In this document: piece by piece, positions 54,307 through 63,375 of the stretch
How positions within the stretch are numbered: position 1 is the stretch's first letter
Layout: the number at the start of each line of letters is the position of its first letter
From: CAIVVT01 sp963757265
Lineage (GTDB): Bacteria; Acidobacteriota; Terriglobia; Bryobacterales; Bryobacteraceae
Direction of reading: 5' to 3'
Length of the DNA stretch: 64,000 nt
Assembly (NCBI GenBank): GCA_963757265.1
Contig: CAVWRA010000012.1
Coordinates: 744,001-808,000, forward strand
The notes under the pieces: model-generated
Database searches by the model: none
The model's input: the letters and a program-made list of their open reading frames with translations, nothing else
What the model was told of the DNA's origin: nothing
Position numbers and translations under genes: made by a program

Positions 54307-56408
54307 AGCCACTGGCACTGCTGCTGATTCTGCCGCTGGCGATCGTATGGGCGCAGGAATCGCCCGACCAGACAGCGAAAACCCAACCCGGCCAGGCCCA
54401 GACGGACCAGCAGGCCGCCGCGCCCGCCGCCAGTGCGGCCCAGGCCCCGGCCGCTCCCGCCGATGCCCAGGTGGATACCGGCAAAGGCGCCCAGGCCGCC
54501 GCCGCCGATAATGCCGCGCCGCCGGCTCAGGAGAAGATGTTCGAGGGCACCATCGACCTCGGCGCGCGCTGGCTCTCCAATGTCGGCGGCGACATGGACA
54601 CCTATCGCAGCATCGTCAACCTGGCGTCGGGCTTCCGGCTGGTCAATCTGGATCTGAAATACGATCCGCCGCCCAAGGAGAACAACGTCGCTGACAGCTT
54701 CATCCTGCAGTTGCACGACATCGGCGATCCCTACAACTCCGCGCGGCTGGACATGAAGCGCAACCGGATCTACGAGTTCCGGGGTAGCTACTTCAACATC
54801 GCCTATTACAACAACCTGCCCTCCTACGCGGATCCCACTCTGGCCACCACCGGAGCGTTCCTCGACCAGCGCGCCTATGACACCCAGGTGCGCAGTTTCA
54901 GCAACGAACTGGTTCTGTTCCCCGGCTTCTGGTTCCAGCCCTACATCGCCTACGAGCGCAACAGCCAGTTCGGCACCGGCATCAGCGATCTGGTCGAATC
55001 CACCCAGAACAACTATCCACTGCTCAACCAGGTGCAATGGGGCCAGAGCACCTTCCGCGGCGGCATCCGCATCGAGCTGCCCAAGTTCCACGCCACGTTC
55101 GAACAGGGCGCCACTGCATTTAAGGACGACGAGGGGCTGTATACCAACGGCTCGGGCCTGGGCGATCGCACCTCGCCGTACCTGGGCCAGACGCTCTCCT
55201 TGAACGACGCCTGGGCGGCCTACTACGTCCGCGGCGACGGCTACTTCACCAAGGGGTACGCCACATTCAGCCCGTTCCCCTGGGCGGACCTGTATGGGCA
55301 GATCTACTACTCCGACCCCCACACCACCTCGAACCTGAACCAGTTGGCCCAGGGCAACATTGCCGGCGTGCCGCCCAACCTGCTTTTCTACGCCACCGAG
55401 TTCGACCAGGTCTACGGCAGCGCCGCCATGCCCCGGACTTCGGGCTCGCTGTCGGGCGAGTTCCGTTTCTTCAAGCGCATCCGTTTGCGTGAGATGTTCG
55501 ACAGCGATGAGTTCCACAGCGACGGTGCCTCCACGCTGGCGGAACTCTTCTATAACCTCTCGGGAGCCGTCACGCCTCTGAATTCGGCCGCCGCGACGCG
55601 CCTCGATGTAATTCAGAAAAGCACCCAGACCGAAGCGCTGGTGGACGTCACCAAACGATTGATGCTGCGCGCGGGATTCCGCTACGAGTGGGGCAGCGCC
55701 CTGATGGACGCCGCCCTGGTCGGTGCCACTTCGCCCTACGAAGCGGGCCGGCTCAAGCGCTACGTCGGTCTGGCCGGCTTCCAGTTCCGTCCCACCCAGA
55801 AGCTGACGCTCAACGGCGACTACGAACAGTCTGATGGCGTGAAAACGTATTATCGAACCGGACTGGACGACTACCTCAAGCTGCGCGCGCTGGCCCGCGT
55901 CACCCTGCCCTGGAATCTGTTCCTCAACCTCAGTGAGAACTACCTCCACAACCACAACCCCGATCCCGCGTCGCAGGCCACGTTCCGCTCCGACGTCGAG
56001 TCGGCCAGCCTGCAGTGGATGCCCGCCGGCGCCAAGCACGTCAGCGTGATCGCCGACTATACGCACTCCGAAATCCGCTCCGACATCAGCTACCTGGTGC
56101 TCGTCCCCTACGCCACTGACCTCTCGCTGTATGTGGATAATGCCAACACCGGCTCGCTCATGGCCGAGTTCACGCTGCCGGGCAAGGGCGCGGTTGTGCC
56201 CAAAATCAGCTTCGGCGGATCGCTAGTAACTACAGCGGGCAGCCGTCCTTCGCGCTATTATCAACCTGTGGGCAAATTTCTGGTTCCAATCACGCCCCGG
56301 GTTCATCTATATGCGGAATGGCAGTGGTATGACCTGAACCAGCCGTTCTACATGTATGAGGGGTTCCGCGCCCACACGATTCTGTCGGGATTCCGGTTTC
56401 TGATGTAG
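54303..56408 (+). CDS. MtrB/PioB-family outer membrane beta-barrel protein
   Basis: A 701-residue outer-membrane barrel that in known systems sheathes the periplasmic decahaem protein. It has a signal peptide (ALLLILPLAIVWAQ), an Ala/Gln/Pro-rich spacer to about residue 75, then a long series of amphipathic strands (GTIDLGARWLSNVGGDMDTY, RNRIYEFRGSYFNIAYYNNL) and a C-terminal strand ending in GFRFLM. The strand content suits a large barrel of about 26 strands, though the count is not certain from sequence. The N-terminal CxxC seen in Shewanella MtrB is absent. Start and upstream stop overlap, so it should be made in step with the DmsE-like protein. Confidence 0.9.
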   Translation: MKPLALLLILPLAIVWAQESPDQTAKTQPGQAQTDQQAAAPAASAAQAPAAPADAQVDTGKGAQAAAADNAAPPAQEKMFEGTIDLGARWLSNVGGDMDTYRSIVNLASGFRLVNLDLKYDPPPKENNVADSFILQLHDIGDPYNSARLDMKRNRIYEFRGSYFNIAYYNNLPSYADPTLATTGAFLDQRAYDTQVRSFSNELVLFPGFWFQPYIAYERNSQFGTGISDLVESTQNNYPLLNQVQWGQSTFRGGIRIELPKFHATFEQGATAFKDDEGLYTNGSGLGDRTSPYLGQTLSLNDAWAAYYVRGDGYFTKGYATFSPFPWADLYGQIYYSDPHTTSNLNQLAQGNIAGVPPNLLFYATEFDQVYGSAAMPRTSGSLSGEFRFFKRIRLREMFDSDEFHSDGASTLAELFYNLSGAVTPLNSAAATRLDVIQKSTQTEALVDVTKRLMLRAGFRYEWGSALMDAALVGATSPYEAGRLKRYVGLAGFQFRPTQKLTLNGDYEQSDGVKTYYRTGLDDYLKLRALARVTLPWNLFLNLSENYLHNHNPDPASQATFRSDVESASLQWMPAGAKHVSVIADYTHSEIRSDISYLVLVPYATDLSLYVDNANTGSLMAEFTLPGKGAVVPKISFGGSLVTTAGSRPSRYYQPVGKFLVPITPRVHLYAEWQWYDLNQPFYMYEGFRAHTILSGFRFLM

Positions 56409-56420
56409 GTCACTGTCGCC

Positions 56421-57509
56421 ATGATATTCAGATTGTTCGTCGGATTCGTGGCCGCGGCCGCTGTGGCCGCAGCGGCGCCGTCTCTTTACGGAGACGCCCA
56501 GCGCGGCGCCAGTCTTTTTCAATCCAAGAACTGTGTCACCTGCCACAGCGTCAACGGCCAGGGCGCCAAGATCGCTCCCGACCTCGGCAAGCGCGGCGGA
56601 GAGGCTTTCACCCCGTCGTCCCTGGCGGCGATGTTGTGGAACCACGCGCCCCGCATGTTCAGTGCGGTTTCCAAGTCGGCCGCCAAGGTCGAACTGACAC
56701 CCCAGGACAGCGCCGACCTGTTTGCCTACTTCTACGCCGCCCGTTACATGGATCCTCCCGGCGACGCCGGTCGCGGTAAGCATCTGTTCGTCGCCAAGCA
56801 CTGTTCTAGTTGCCACGCTCTGGATGGCACTGACGCCGAGGGTATGAAGTCCGGGCTGCGCTGGGAGTCGCTGTCTGATCCGATCGAGTTTGCACGGCTG
56901 ATGTGGAACCACGCCCCGCTGATGCGCGCCGCGATGGCCAAGAAGGGTGTGGAACCCCCGACGCTGACGGCCGCCGAAATGAACGACATCCTGGTTTATC
57001 TGCGCTCGCAGCCCCAGGGCCGTGAGAACAAGCCCGTCTTCCAGCCGGCCTCGGCCCAGACCGGCGCGATGCTGTTCCAGGTCAAGGGCTGCGCCGATTG
57101 CCATAAGGGCGCCTTGAGCATGGATAAGCACGCCACCTTCGGCACGGTGAGTGAAGTGGCCGCCGCCATGTGGAACCACGCCGGCTCGATGAAGCAATCC
57201 GGCGATCTCCGTCCCGAGGAGATGAAGCGGCTCACGGGCTACATCCTGGCGCTGCGCTTCGTCTCCGAAGGCGGCGAGCCGGCGCGCGGCGCCAAGATCT
57301 TCGCCGCCAAGGGTTGCGTCTCGTGCCACACCAACGGCCCCGGGCCGAAGATCACCGGTGCGGTGCCCGACTCCTACACCCTGATCGCGTCCTTGACCGG
57401 CCACGCCCCGCTCATGCTGGAGAAGCTGGGGGCTTCCAAGCTGCCTTGGCCCACTTTGAAGGATGGTGAGATGAGGGACCTGCTGGCTTATTTGAGGCAG
57501 GGCAAATAG
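56421..57509 (+). CDS. Four-domain (tetrahaem) cytochrome c
   Basis: A 362-residue exported cytochrome made of four tandem cytochrome-c-like modules of about 75-95 residues. Haem motifs start at C38 (CVTCH), C128 (CSSCH), C224 (CADCH) and C299 (CVSCH). Each module also has a conserved HA-containing motif about 25-35 residues later: LWNHAPRM, MWNHAPLM, MWNHAGSM and LTGHAPLM, whose Met or His may be the distal haem ligand. The signal peptide is FVGFVAAAAVAAAAP. It starts 12 bp after the MtrB-like gene, so it is probably the periplasmic shuttle that feeds or drains the outer-membrane conduit. I know of no named family with this four-module layout. Confidence 0.85.
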   Translation: MIFRLFVGFVAAAAVAAAAPSLYGDAQRGASLFQSKNCVTCHSVNGQGAKIAPDLGKRGGEAFTPSSLAAMLWNHAPRMFSAVSKSAAKVELTPQDSADLFAYFYAARYMDPPGDAGRGKHLFVAKHCSSCHALDGTDAEGMKSGLRWESLSDPIEFARLMWNHAPLMRAAMAKKGVEPPTLTAAEMNDILVYLRSQPQGRENKPVFQPASAQTGAMLFQVKGCADCHKGALSMDKHATFGTVSEVAAAMWNHAGSMKQSGDLRPEEMKRLTGYILALRFVSEGGEPARGAKIFAAKGCVSCHTNGPGPKITGAVPDSYTLIASLTGHAPLMLEKLGASKLPWPTLKDGEMRDLLAYLRQGK

Positions 57510-57642
57510 CCCGCCCGCGCGGCCCACGCAATCTCGATCGCCGCGCCGCGCCGCCGCACAGGTTTGCACGGCTGCCCGACGTCTCAACGCCGCACGTGCC
57601 AGAGCTCTCCTGGCTAAACGTTCGCGATCACCCTCCGTGGAC

Positions 57643-57673
57643 TTGACGCCCGCGCCTGCACTCGCTGTAAGAT
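57643..57673 (+). promoter_or_regulatory. Candidate promoter of the Lol-like ABC operon
   Basis: TTGACG at 57643-57648 precedes TGTAAG (57666-57671, 17 bp) or TAAGAT (57668-57673, 19 bp), 45-50 bp before the permease start. The 209-bp gap 57510-57718 holds no gene. Confidence 0.4.
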
Positions 57674-57718
57674 ATTTGAAACGCTTAGTCGGCAGGCGTC
57701 CACGCTGCACCCGCGGCC

Positions 57719-58840
57719 ATGTCTCTATCTCGCGTCGCACTGATGAACCTGATGCGCCGCCGGCTGAGGACCGGCCTCACGCTGTGCGGCGTCGCCGTAG
57801 GCATCGCCGCTTTTGTGGCGCTCGTCGGTTTCGCCAAGTCCTTCGAGGCCCAATGGCTCAAGCTCTATGAGAGCGCCGGTACCGACCTCGCCGTGGTCGA
57901 TAAGACGTTCCTGAACACTTCCGTCGACGGCAGCGCGGGGGACAAGCTGCGCGCCCTGCCCCAGGTCGCCTCCGCCGTCCCCATGATCATGAATCTGATG
58001 GACCTGACCTCCGACGTCAACGCGCTGGTCTATGGCATGCCCGCCGATTCCTACGAGCTGGATGCGCTGATCATCCTCCAGGGACGCCGCTTTCACGCCG
58101 CTGCGCCCGAGGTCATGCTGGGCGAGATCCTGGCCGAGAATCTCGGCAAGCACGCCGGCGACAGCCTCGAGATCCAGGGCGCCTCCTTTCGCGTGGTGGG
58201 CGTGTTCCGCGGTGGATCGGCGATCGAGGCCGGCGCCGCCATCATGCCGCTTCGCGAACTGCAGCAACTGGCCGACCTGGGCGCCAAGGTGACCGCATTT
58301 CACGTCCGCCTCCGCCCCGCCCTCCCCGGACAATCCGAGGAGCAGCGCATCCAGCAGGCGCGCGCCGCCATTGAAGCCGCCCTCCCCGGGCTCAAGGCCG
58401 TCCCGGCGCGCGACCGCGCGCACAACAATCAGGTGGTCGCCATGGCCCGCTCCACCGCCTGGGGCACCTCCCTCATCGCCCTGCTCATCGGCGCTTTGGG
58501 CATCGCCAACACCATGGCCATGTCGGTCTTCGAGCGTACCCGCGAGATCGGCGTCCTGCGCGCCTTGGGCTGGAAGCGCTGGCGCGTGATGCGCCTGATC
58601 CTGCTGGAAGCGGCCTTCCTCGGCCTCGTCGGCGGCCTTTTCGGCCTGGCCGGCGGCTGGGGCGCGCTGCGCGTGCTGGCCCTGATTCCCGCCACCTCCG
58701 CAATCGGCCAGAGCTCCATCTCCTGGCTGCACGCCTGCGAGGCCCTGCTGATCGCTGTGCTGATCGGCCTCGTCGCCGGTTTCCTGCCGGCCTGGCGCGG
58801 CGCCCGCCTGTCCCCCGTGGAGGCCTTGCGCTGTGAGTGA
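57719..58840 (+). CDS. ABC transporter permease, MacB/FtsX (LolC/E-like)
   Basis: A 373-residue inner-membrane protein with the FtsX/MacB fold: an N-terminal helix (GLTLCGVAVGIAAFVALVGF), a large periplasmic domain (about 50-235) of MacB_PCD type, then three C-terminal helices (GTSLIALLIGALGIANTMAM, MRLILLEAAFLGLVGGLFGL and ACEALLIAVLIGLVAGFLPA) with the conserved loop MSVFERTREIGVLRALGWKR between. It overlaps the ATPase gene by 8 bp. With the LolA-like gene downstream, a role in moving lipids or lipoproteins out of the inner membrane is the best inference; antibiotic export is an alternative. Confidence 0.88.
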   Translation: MSLSRVALMNLMRRRLRTGLTLCGVAVGIAAFVALVGFAKSFEAQWLKLYESAGTDLAVVDKTFLNTSVDGSAGDKLRALPQVASAVPMIMNLMDLTSDVNALVYGMPADSYELDALIILQGRRFHAAAPEVMLGEILAENLGKHAGDSLEIQGASFRVVGVFRGGSAIEAGAAIMPLRELQQLADLGAKVTAFHVRLRPALPGQSEEQRIQQARAAIEAALPGLKAVPARDRAHNNQVVAMARSTAWGTSLIALLIGALGIANTMAMSVFERTREIGVLRALGWKRWRVMRLILLEAAFLGLVGGLFGLAGGWGALRVLALIPATSAIGQSSISWLHACEALLIAVLIGLVAGFLPAWRGARLSPVEALRCE

Positions 58841-59501
58841 ATGCCTGTTGGAAACCCGCGCTGTCACCAAGAGTTTCGACAACGGACGCATTCAGGCCCT
58901 GCGCGGCGTCGATCTGCAGGTGCAGGCCGGTGAATTCGTCGCGATCAGCGGTCCCAGCGGCAGCGGGAAATCGACTCTGCTGCAGCTCCTGGGCGGCTTG
59001 GATGTGCCCACCAGCGGCGAAGTTCTGTTCCAGGGCGTCAGCCTCTCCAATTCCTTCGATCTGGATGCCTACCGCTCGCGCCAGGTCGGTTTTGTCTTCC
59101 AGTCCTTCCACCTGTTACCCACGCTCCGGGTTCTGGCCAATGTGCAGATCCCGATGTTCGAAACCTCGCTCACCGCCCGCCAGCGTGAGGACAAGGCCGC
59201 CGCGCTGCTCCAGGAGATGGGCCTCGGCCACCGCCTGCGGCAGCTTCCCAATGAGCTCTCCGCCGGGGAGCGCCAGCGCGTCGCCATCGCCCGCAGCCTG
59301 GCCAACGATCCGCGGATTCTGCTGGCCGACGAGCCCACCGGTAACCTCGACAGCGAGAACTCCGCCATGATTATGGATCTCCTGACCGGCATCCAGGCGC
59401 AGCACAACATGACTCTGATCGTGATCACCCACGATCCCGACATCGCGCGCAGCGCGCAGCGGGACATCCGCATCCGCGACGGCCGCATCTGGTCTCCGTA
59501 A
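58833..59501 (+). CDS. ABC transporter ATP-binding protein (LolD/MacB-like)
   Basis: A 222-residue ATPase with Walker A GPSGSGKSTLLQLLGGLD, Q-loop region VGFVFQSFHLLPTLRVLANV, signature LSAGERQRVAIARSLANDP, Walker B ILLADEPTGNLD and switch histidine VITHDPDIARSA. The GTG at 58833 overlaps the permease stop. It is typical of the LolD/MacB/FtsE class that powers mechanotransmission-type exporters. Confidence 0.93.
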   Translation: MSECLLETRAVTKSFDNGRIQALRGVDLQVQAGEFVAISGPSGSGKSTLLQLLGGLDVPTSGEVLFQGVSLSNSFDLDAYRSRQVGFVFQSFHLLPTLRVLANVQIPMFETSLTARQREDKAAALLQEMGLGHRLRQLPNELSAGERQRVAIARSLANDPRILLADEPTGNLDSENSAMIMDLLTGIQAQHNMTLIVITHDPDIARSAQRDIRIRDGRIWSP

Positions 59502-59503
59502 TC

Positions 59504-60274
59504 ATGCGTCTGCGCTGCGCATTCCTCTGGTTGGCATTCGCTTGCCCGCTGCTCGCGGCGCAAGCTTCCGCCGCCCCCTCCCTCACAGCGCTGCTGGCCC
59601 GTGTGCGCGCCGTCCGCGATGCCGCCGATTTCCGCGCCACCGGTCGTCTCGTCTCGGTCCTCCCCTCCGGCCAGCGCAAAAACTACCAGCTTGCGCTGCG
59701 CGCCCGCTCCTTCGCCGGCGTGCTCAACTTGTTCTGCGAGGTCACCGATCCCCCCGCGGCCCGCGTCCGTCTACTGCTGGAGAGCCGCCCCTCCGGAGAC
59801 AGCTTGATCCGCCTTGGCCATGCCGGCGACGCCGCGCTCCAGGAGCTGCCCTTCGAACGCTGGGGCGAGGCCTTGCTGGGGACGGCGTTTTCTTACGAAG
59901 ATCTGCTGGACACCCAGTTTCTGTGGCGCAACCAGATCCTGGTCGGGGAGACGCGCTATGGCGCCCGCGATTGCTCCATCCTGCGCAGCACGCCCGGCCC
60001 GGCCGACAGCACCCATTACTCCTCCGTCACCACCTTGCTCGACCGCGCCAGCGCCTTTCCGGTAAGAATCGAGAAGACCCTCCGGCTCTCGGGGTCCGTC
60101 AAGGAGTTCCTCTACTACGGCCTGCGTCAATCGAAAGGCGTGTGGTCCGCCAGCCAGATCGAGTGCCGCGTCCAGGGCCAGCCCGGCTCCTCCCTGCTGA
60201 TCGTCTCCCGCGGCGCCGAGAAGGCCAGCCTCTCGGCCCGCGAATTCGATTCCGCCTTGCTCATACGGCCATGA
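59504..60274 (+). CDS. LolA-like outer-membrane lipoprotein-sorting family protein
   Basis: A 256-residue exported protein, 2 bp after the ATPase gene. A signal peptide (CAFLWLAFACPLLAAQASAA) is followed by a half-barrel of the LolA/LppX superfamily type: ATGRLVSVLPSGQRKNYQLA, LRARSFAGVLNLFCEVTDPP, FSYEDLLDTQFLWRNQILV, VTTLLDRASAFPVRIEKTLR. Annotated relatives are called outer membrane lipoprotein-sorting protein. Together with the permease and ATPase it would form an export and periplasmic-carrier module for a hydrophobic cargo. The cargo is unknown. Confidence 0.75.
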   Translation: MRLRCAFLWLAFACPLLAAQASAAPSLTALLARVRAVRDAADFRATGRLVSVLPSGQRKNYQLALRARSFAGVLNLFCEVTDPPAARVRLLLESRPSGDSLIRLGHAGDAALQELPFERWGEALLGTAFSYEDLLDTQFLWRNQILVGETRYGARDCSILRSTPGPADSTHYSSVTTLLDRASAFPVRIEKTLRLSGSVKEFLYYGLRQSKGVWSASQIECRVQGQPGSSLLIVSRGAEKASLSAREFDSALLIRP

Positions 60275-60335
60275 CGATGCGCACTCCACCCCCCACGCCC
60301 GCGCGCCCTGGCCCCGATCGCAGGAGCGGCTCCCG

Positions 60336-61355
60336 ATGACTCTCGCCGCCTGGCTGGCCGCCGTTCTGGCGGCGCTGATTCTCGCCGGCCTGTTTTATCA
60401 ATGGCACGGCCTGCGCCGCGACTTGCTTCTGTGCCCCCCGCCGGGACGCATGATCGACATCGGCGGCCGGCAGTTGCACTTGTATGAAATGGGCGCGGGC
60501 GACCCGGTCGTGATTTTCGAGGCCGGCATCTCCGCCACCAGCCTCAACTGGCGCCACATCCAGCACTCCCTGGCCGGCTGCATGCGCGTCGTCGCCTATG
60601 ATCGCGGCGGCCTCGGATGGAGTGATCCCTGCGCCACGCCCCGCACTCCCTTTCACATCGCCTGCGAGCTCCGCGCCCTGCTCCGGGCCGCCGGCGTCGA
60701 GCCCCCCTATGTGCTGGTCGCGCACTCCTTCGGGGCCTTGGTCGTGCGCCGCTACTCGCTCCTGTTTCCCGCTGAGGTCGCCGGATTGGTCCTCGTGGAC
60801 CCGTTGCAGCCCGAACAATGGGCCTGTCTGTCGCCGCAGCAACGCCGCATGCTGGCGCTCGGCCGGCGCCTGTGCCGCCGTGCGGCCATGTTGGCCCACC
60901 TCGGCCTCGTGCGCCTGGCCGTGGCTTCGTTCAAGGCCGGCTCGCGTCTGCTGCCTCTGGTGATTGACAAAGCCGCCGGCGTCCGCGGCTCCAGTGTCAT
61001 GGACCGCCTGATCGGCGAGGTCGGCAAGATGCCCCGCGAAGTCTGGCCCATGGTCACGGCCCACTGGAGCGCTCCCAAGTCCTTCCACGGCATCGCCGCG
61101 CATCTCGAGGCTCTGCCCGACAGCGCCAGCGAAATGCTCGATGCCGCTCCACTCCAGGGCATCCCCGTCACCGTGCTCACCGCCGGCCGCAATGGGCCCG
61201 TCTCCGCGGAGTCGATCCAGGCTCTTTCCAGCCACGTGCGCCACATCGTCGCCCACGACAGCGGCCACTGGATTCATCTCGACCAGCCCGATCTCGTCGT
61301 CAACGCCGTGCGCCATCTCGTCGAGCACGCTCGTTCACTCGACGCCCGCGCCTGA
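60336..61355 (+). CDS. Alpha/beta hydrolase
   Basis: A 339-residue protein with an N-terminal membrane helix (AAWLAAVLAALILAGLFYQW), so it is probably anchored with the catalytic domain outside. The fold shows DPVVIFEAGISATSLNWRHI (oxyanion strand), RVVAYDRGGLGWSDPCATPR, the nucleophile in VLVAHSFGALVVRRYSLLFP (Ala-His-Ser-Phe-Gly) and the histidine in VAHDSGHWIHLDQPDLVVNA. An esterase or lipase role is likely; the substrate is unknown. It lies 61 bp after the LolA-like gene and may be co-transcribed. Confidence 0.87.
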   Translation: MTLAAWLAAVLAALILAGLFYQWHGLRRDLLLCPPPGRMIDIGGRQLHLYEMGAGDPVVIFEAGISATSLNWRHIQHSLAGCMRVVAYDRGGLGWSDPCATPRTPFHIACELRALLRAAGVEPPYVLVAHSFGALVVRRYSLLFPAEVAGLVLVDPLQPEQWACLSPQQRRMLALGRRLCRRAAMLAHLGLVRLAVASFKAGSRLLPLVIDKAAGVRGSSVMDRLIGEVGKMPREVWPMVTAHWSAPKSFHGIAAHLEALPDSASEMLDAAPLQGIPVTVLTAGRNGPVSAESIQALSSHVRHIVAHDSGHWIHLDQPDLVVNAVRHLVEHARSLDARA

Positions 61356-61409
61356 CCCGCCGCCGGCCAGCCCCGCTGGCGTTGCGTGGGAATGCCCGCC
61401 CCGCTCTGC

Positions 61410-61871
61410 TCACCACTCTGGAATGCGCGACACCGCCTCGGCGCATAGCGTCTCGAGCATCGCCCGCCGCTCCAGCCTTAAGCCCGGCTTCTGCAATCCC
61501 GTCCCGAACTCCTCGGCCGCTTCCGGCCAGCGCTCGCCCCGCATCAGCACCAGCCCCAGCAACAGGTGCGGCTCCGCCGAATCCGGCTCCAGCCGGATCG
61601 CCTCGTGGCACCACGTCTCAACCACGCGCGAGTCCCGGCACGCAAACCCCAGCCACGCCATCCTCAGCGCCGTGCGCGCGTCCTCCTGCCCCCGCGCCAC
61701 CTCCTCCTCCAGGCTCCGGTACGCCTGGTCGAACCGCCCCTCCATCATCTGACGCTCCGCCTCGCCGCTCTCCGCGCCGCTCTCGGCCGCGTTGAATTCG
61801 TCGTTCTCGCAGATCGCGCACACCGGCTCGGTATCCGGTCGCGGCATTAGACACAAGCTGCAGTTTTTCAT
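61410..61871 (-). CDS. Small zinc-ribbon-like/TPR protein, unknown function
   Basis: A 153-residue protein. Two CxxC pairs near the start (NCSLCLMP and PVCAICEND) could form a treble-clef or zinc-ribbon site, and residues 35-145 look like three TPR units (MEGRFDQAYRSLEEEVARGQ, VVETWCHEAIRLEPDSAEPH, GLVLMRGERWPEAAEEFGTG). No signal peptide is present. It is transcribed from the cydA upstream region, divergent from cydA across 114 bp. The family is not recognised; the interpretation as a real gene rests on the Cys pairs and TPR pattern. Confidence 0.65.
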   Translation of the reverse strand: MKNCSLCLMPRPDTEPVCAICENDEFNAAESGAESGEAERQMMEGRFDQAYRSLEEEVARGQEDARTALRMAWLGFACRDSRVVETWCHEAIRLEPDSAEPHLLLGLVLMRGERWPEAAEEFGTGLQKPGLRLERRAMLETLCAEAVSRIPEW

Positions 61872-61985
61872 TGCGCGTTATCACCCACTCCGGCCGGTAT
61901 CCTGCATGCCAGTCTCCCCAATTCCCCTGCCGCCTGCAACGTCCGGTTTGGCATGTGAAATGATATTTGATATTCAGGCTGTATC

Positions 61986-63329
61986 ATGGACACCGCACTC
62001 GCGCTGCATCGCTTTCACTTTGCATTTACCGTCACCTTCCACTACCTGTTCGTGCAACTCACCCTGGGGCTCGGCTTCCTGATCTTCCTCTTCAAGACCC
62101 TGGCGCTGATCAGGAAGGACGAGCACTACAACGATTGTGCGCGCTTCTGGGCCCGCATCTTCGCCGTCAACTTCGCCCTCGGCGTCGTCACCGGCATCCC
62201 CATGGAGTTCCAGTTCGGCACCAACTGGTCGCGCTTCTCGCGCGACGCCGGCGCGGTCATCGGCCAAACCCTCGGCATGGAGGGCGTCTATACCTTCTTC
62301 CTCGAAAGCACCTTCCTCGGCTTCCTCCTCTATGGGGAGAAGATGCTCGGCCGGCTCGGCCACTGGGGCGCCGCCGCCGCCGTCTGGATCGGCTCCTGGA
62401 TGTCCGGCTATCTGATCGTCGCCACCGACGCCTGGATGCAGCGCCCGGTCGGCTATCGCCTCGACCCCGCCGGCAAGATCCTCCTCACCAGTTGGTGGTC
62501 GCTGGTTTTCAATGACTGGGCCTTCTGGCAATGGACCCACGCCATTCTCGGCGGCATCGTCACCGCCTGCTTCGTCGTGGCCGGCATCGGTGCTTTCTAT
62601 CTGACTCTCGGCAAGTCCCAGCAATACGCCCGCACTTTCCTGCGTGTCGGCGTCGTCGCCGGCCTACTCGCCGCCGTTCTTACCGCCTTCCCAGCCGGCG
62701 ACCAGCAGGGCCGCCTCGTGGCGCGCCACCAGCCCGTGGCCCTGGCCGCCATGGAGGGCCATTTCACCACCGGACCCTCCGCGCCCGTCGCCATCCTGGG
62801 CCAGCCCGATGTCAACCAGCGCCGCCTCGACAATCCGTTCATCGTCCCCGGTGCGCTCAGCTTCATCATCTACGGCAACTGGAGCCAATCGGTCACCGGC
62901 CTCGTCGATTATCCCCGCGACACGTGGCCCGACAACATCCCGCTGCTCTACTACTGCTTCCACATCATGGTCGGCCTGGGCACGCTCTTCATCCTGCTCT
63001 TGGCCCTCGCCGCGCTGCAGCTCTGGCGCGGCAAGCTCTATGAAACCAAGCTCCTGCTGTGGGCGCTGATGCTCTTCATGCCCTTGCCTTATGTCGCCAA
63101 CACCGCCGGCTGGATCACTGCCGAAGTGGGACGCCAGCCCTGGCTGATCTACGGTTTGATGCGCACCGCCGCCGGCATCTCGCCGCACGTTTCCAGCGGC
63201 AATACCCTGTTCACGCTGCTCGGTTTCATGGGCATGTACACCTTGCTGTTCATGCTCGGCCTGTTCCTGATCTGGCGCATCCTCGACCAGGGTCCGCAAT
63301 TCGTGCCCCCGCCCGCGCCGCGCGACTGA
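61986..63329 (+). CDS. cydA: Cytochrome bd ubiquinol oxidase subunit I
   Basis: A 447-residue quinol oxidase subunit with about nine membrane helices. The haem b595 ligand position H19 is kept (TVTFHYLFVQLTLG), H185 in WQWTHAILGGIVT matches the b558 ligand, and the signature AEVGRQPWLIYG is present. The region between helices VI and VII is short, as in the cyanide-insensitive (CIO) type rather than the long-Q-loop E. coli type. It reduces oxygen to water without pumping protons and usually has high affinity for oxygen. The cydB gene follows at 46 bp. Confidence 0.95.
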   Translation: MDTALALHRFHFAFTVTFHYLFVQLTLGLGFLIFLFKTLALIRKDEHYNDCARFWARIFAVNFALGVVTGIPMEFQFGTNWSRFSRDAGAVIGQTLGMEGVYTFFLESTFLGFLLYGEKMLGRLGHWGAAAAVWIGSWMSGYLIVATDAWMQRPVGYRLDPAGKILLTSWWSLVFNDWAFWQWTHAILGGIVTACFVVAGIGAFYLTLGKSQQYARTFLRVGVVAGLLAAVLTAFPAGDQQGRLVARHQPVALAAMEGHFTTGPSAPVAILGQPDVNQRRLDNPFIVPGALSFIIYGNWSQSVTGLVDYPRDTWPDNIPLLYYCFHIMVGLGTLFILLLALAALQLWRGKLYETKLLLWALMLFMPLPYVANTAGWITAEVGRQPWLIYGLMRTAAGISPHVSSGNTLFTLLGFMGMYTLLFMLGLFLIWRILDQGPQFVPPPAPRD

Positions 63330-63375
63330 GGCCTGTGTCACCCGTCAATTCAACTAGGAGACGAATCAAATCGCC

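Noticed and set aside
54237..56066. 609-residue minus-strand open frame
   Set aside because: Antisense of the MtrB-like barrel gene, rich in Val/Gly/Glu without conserved motifs.
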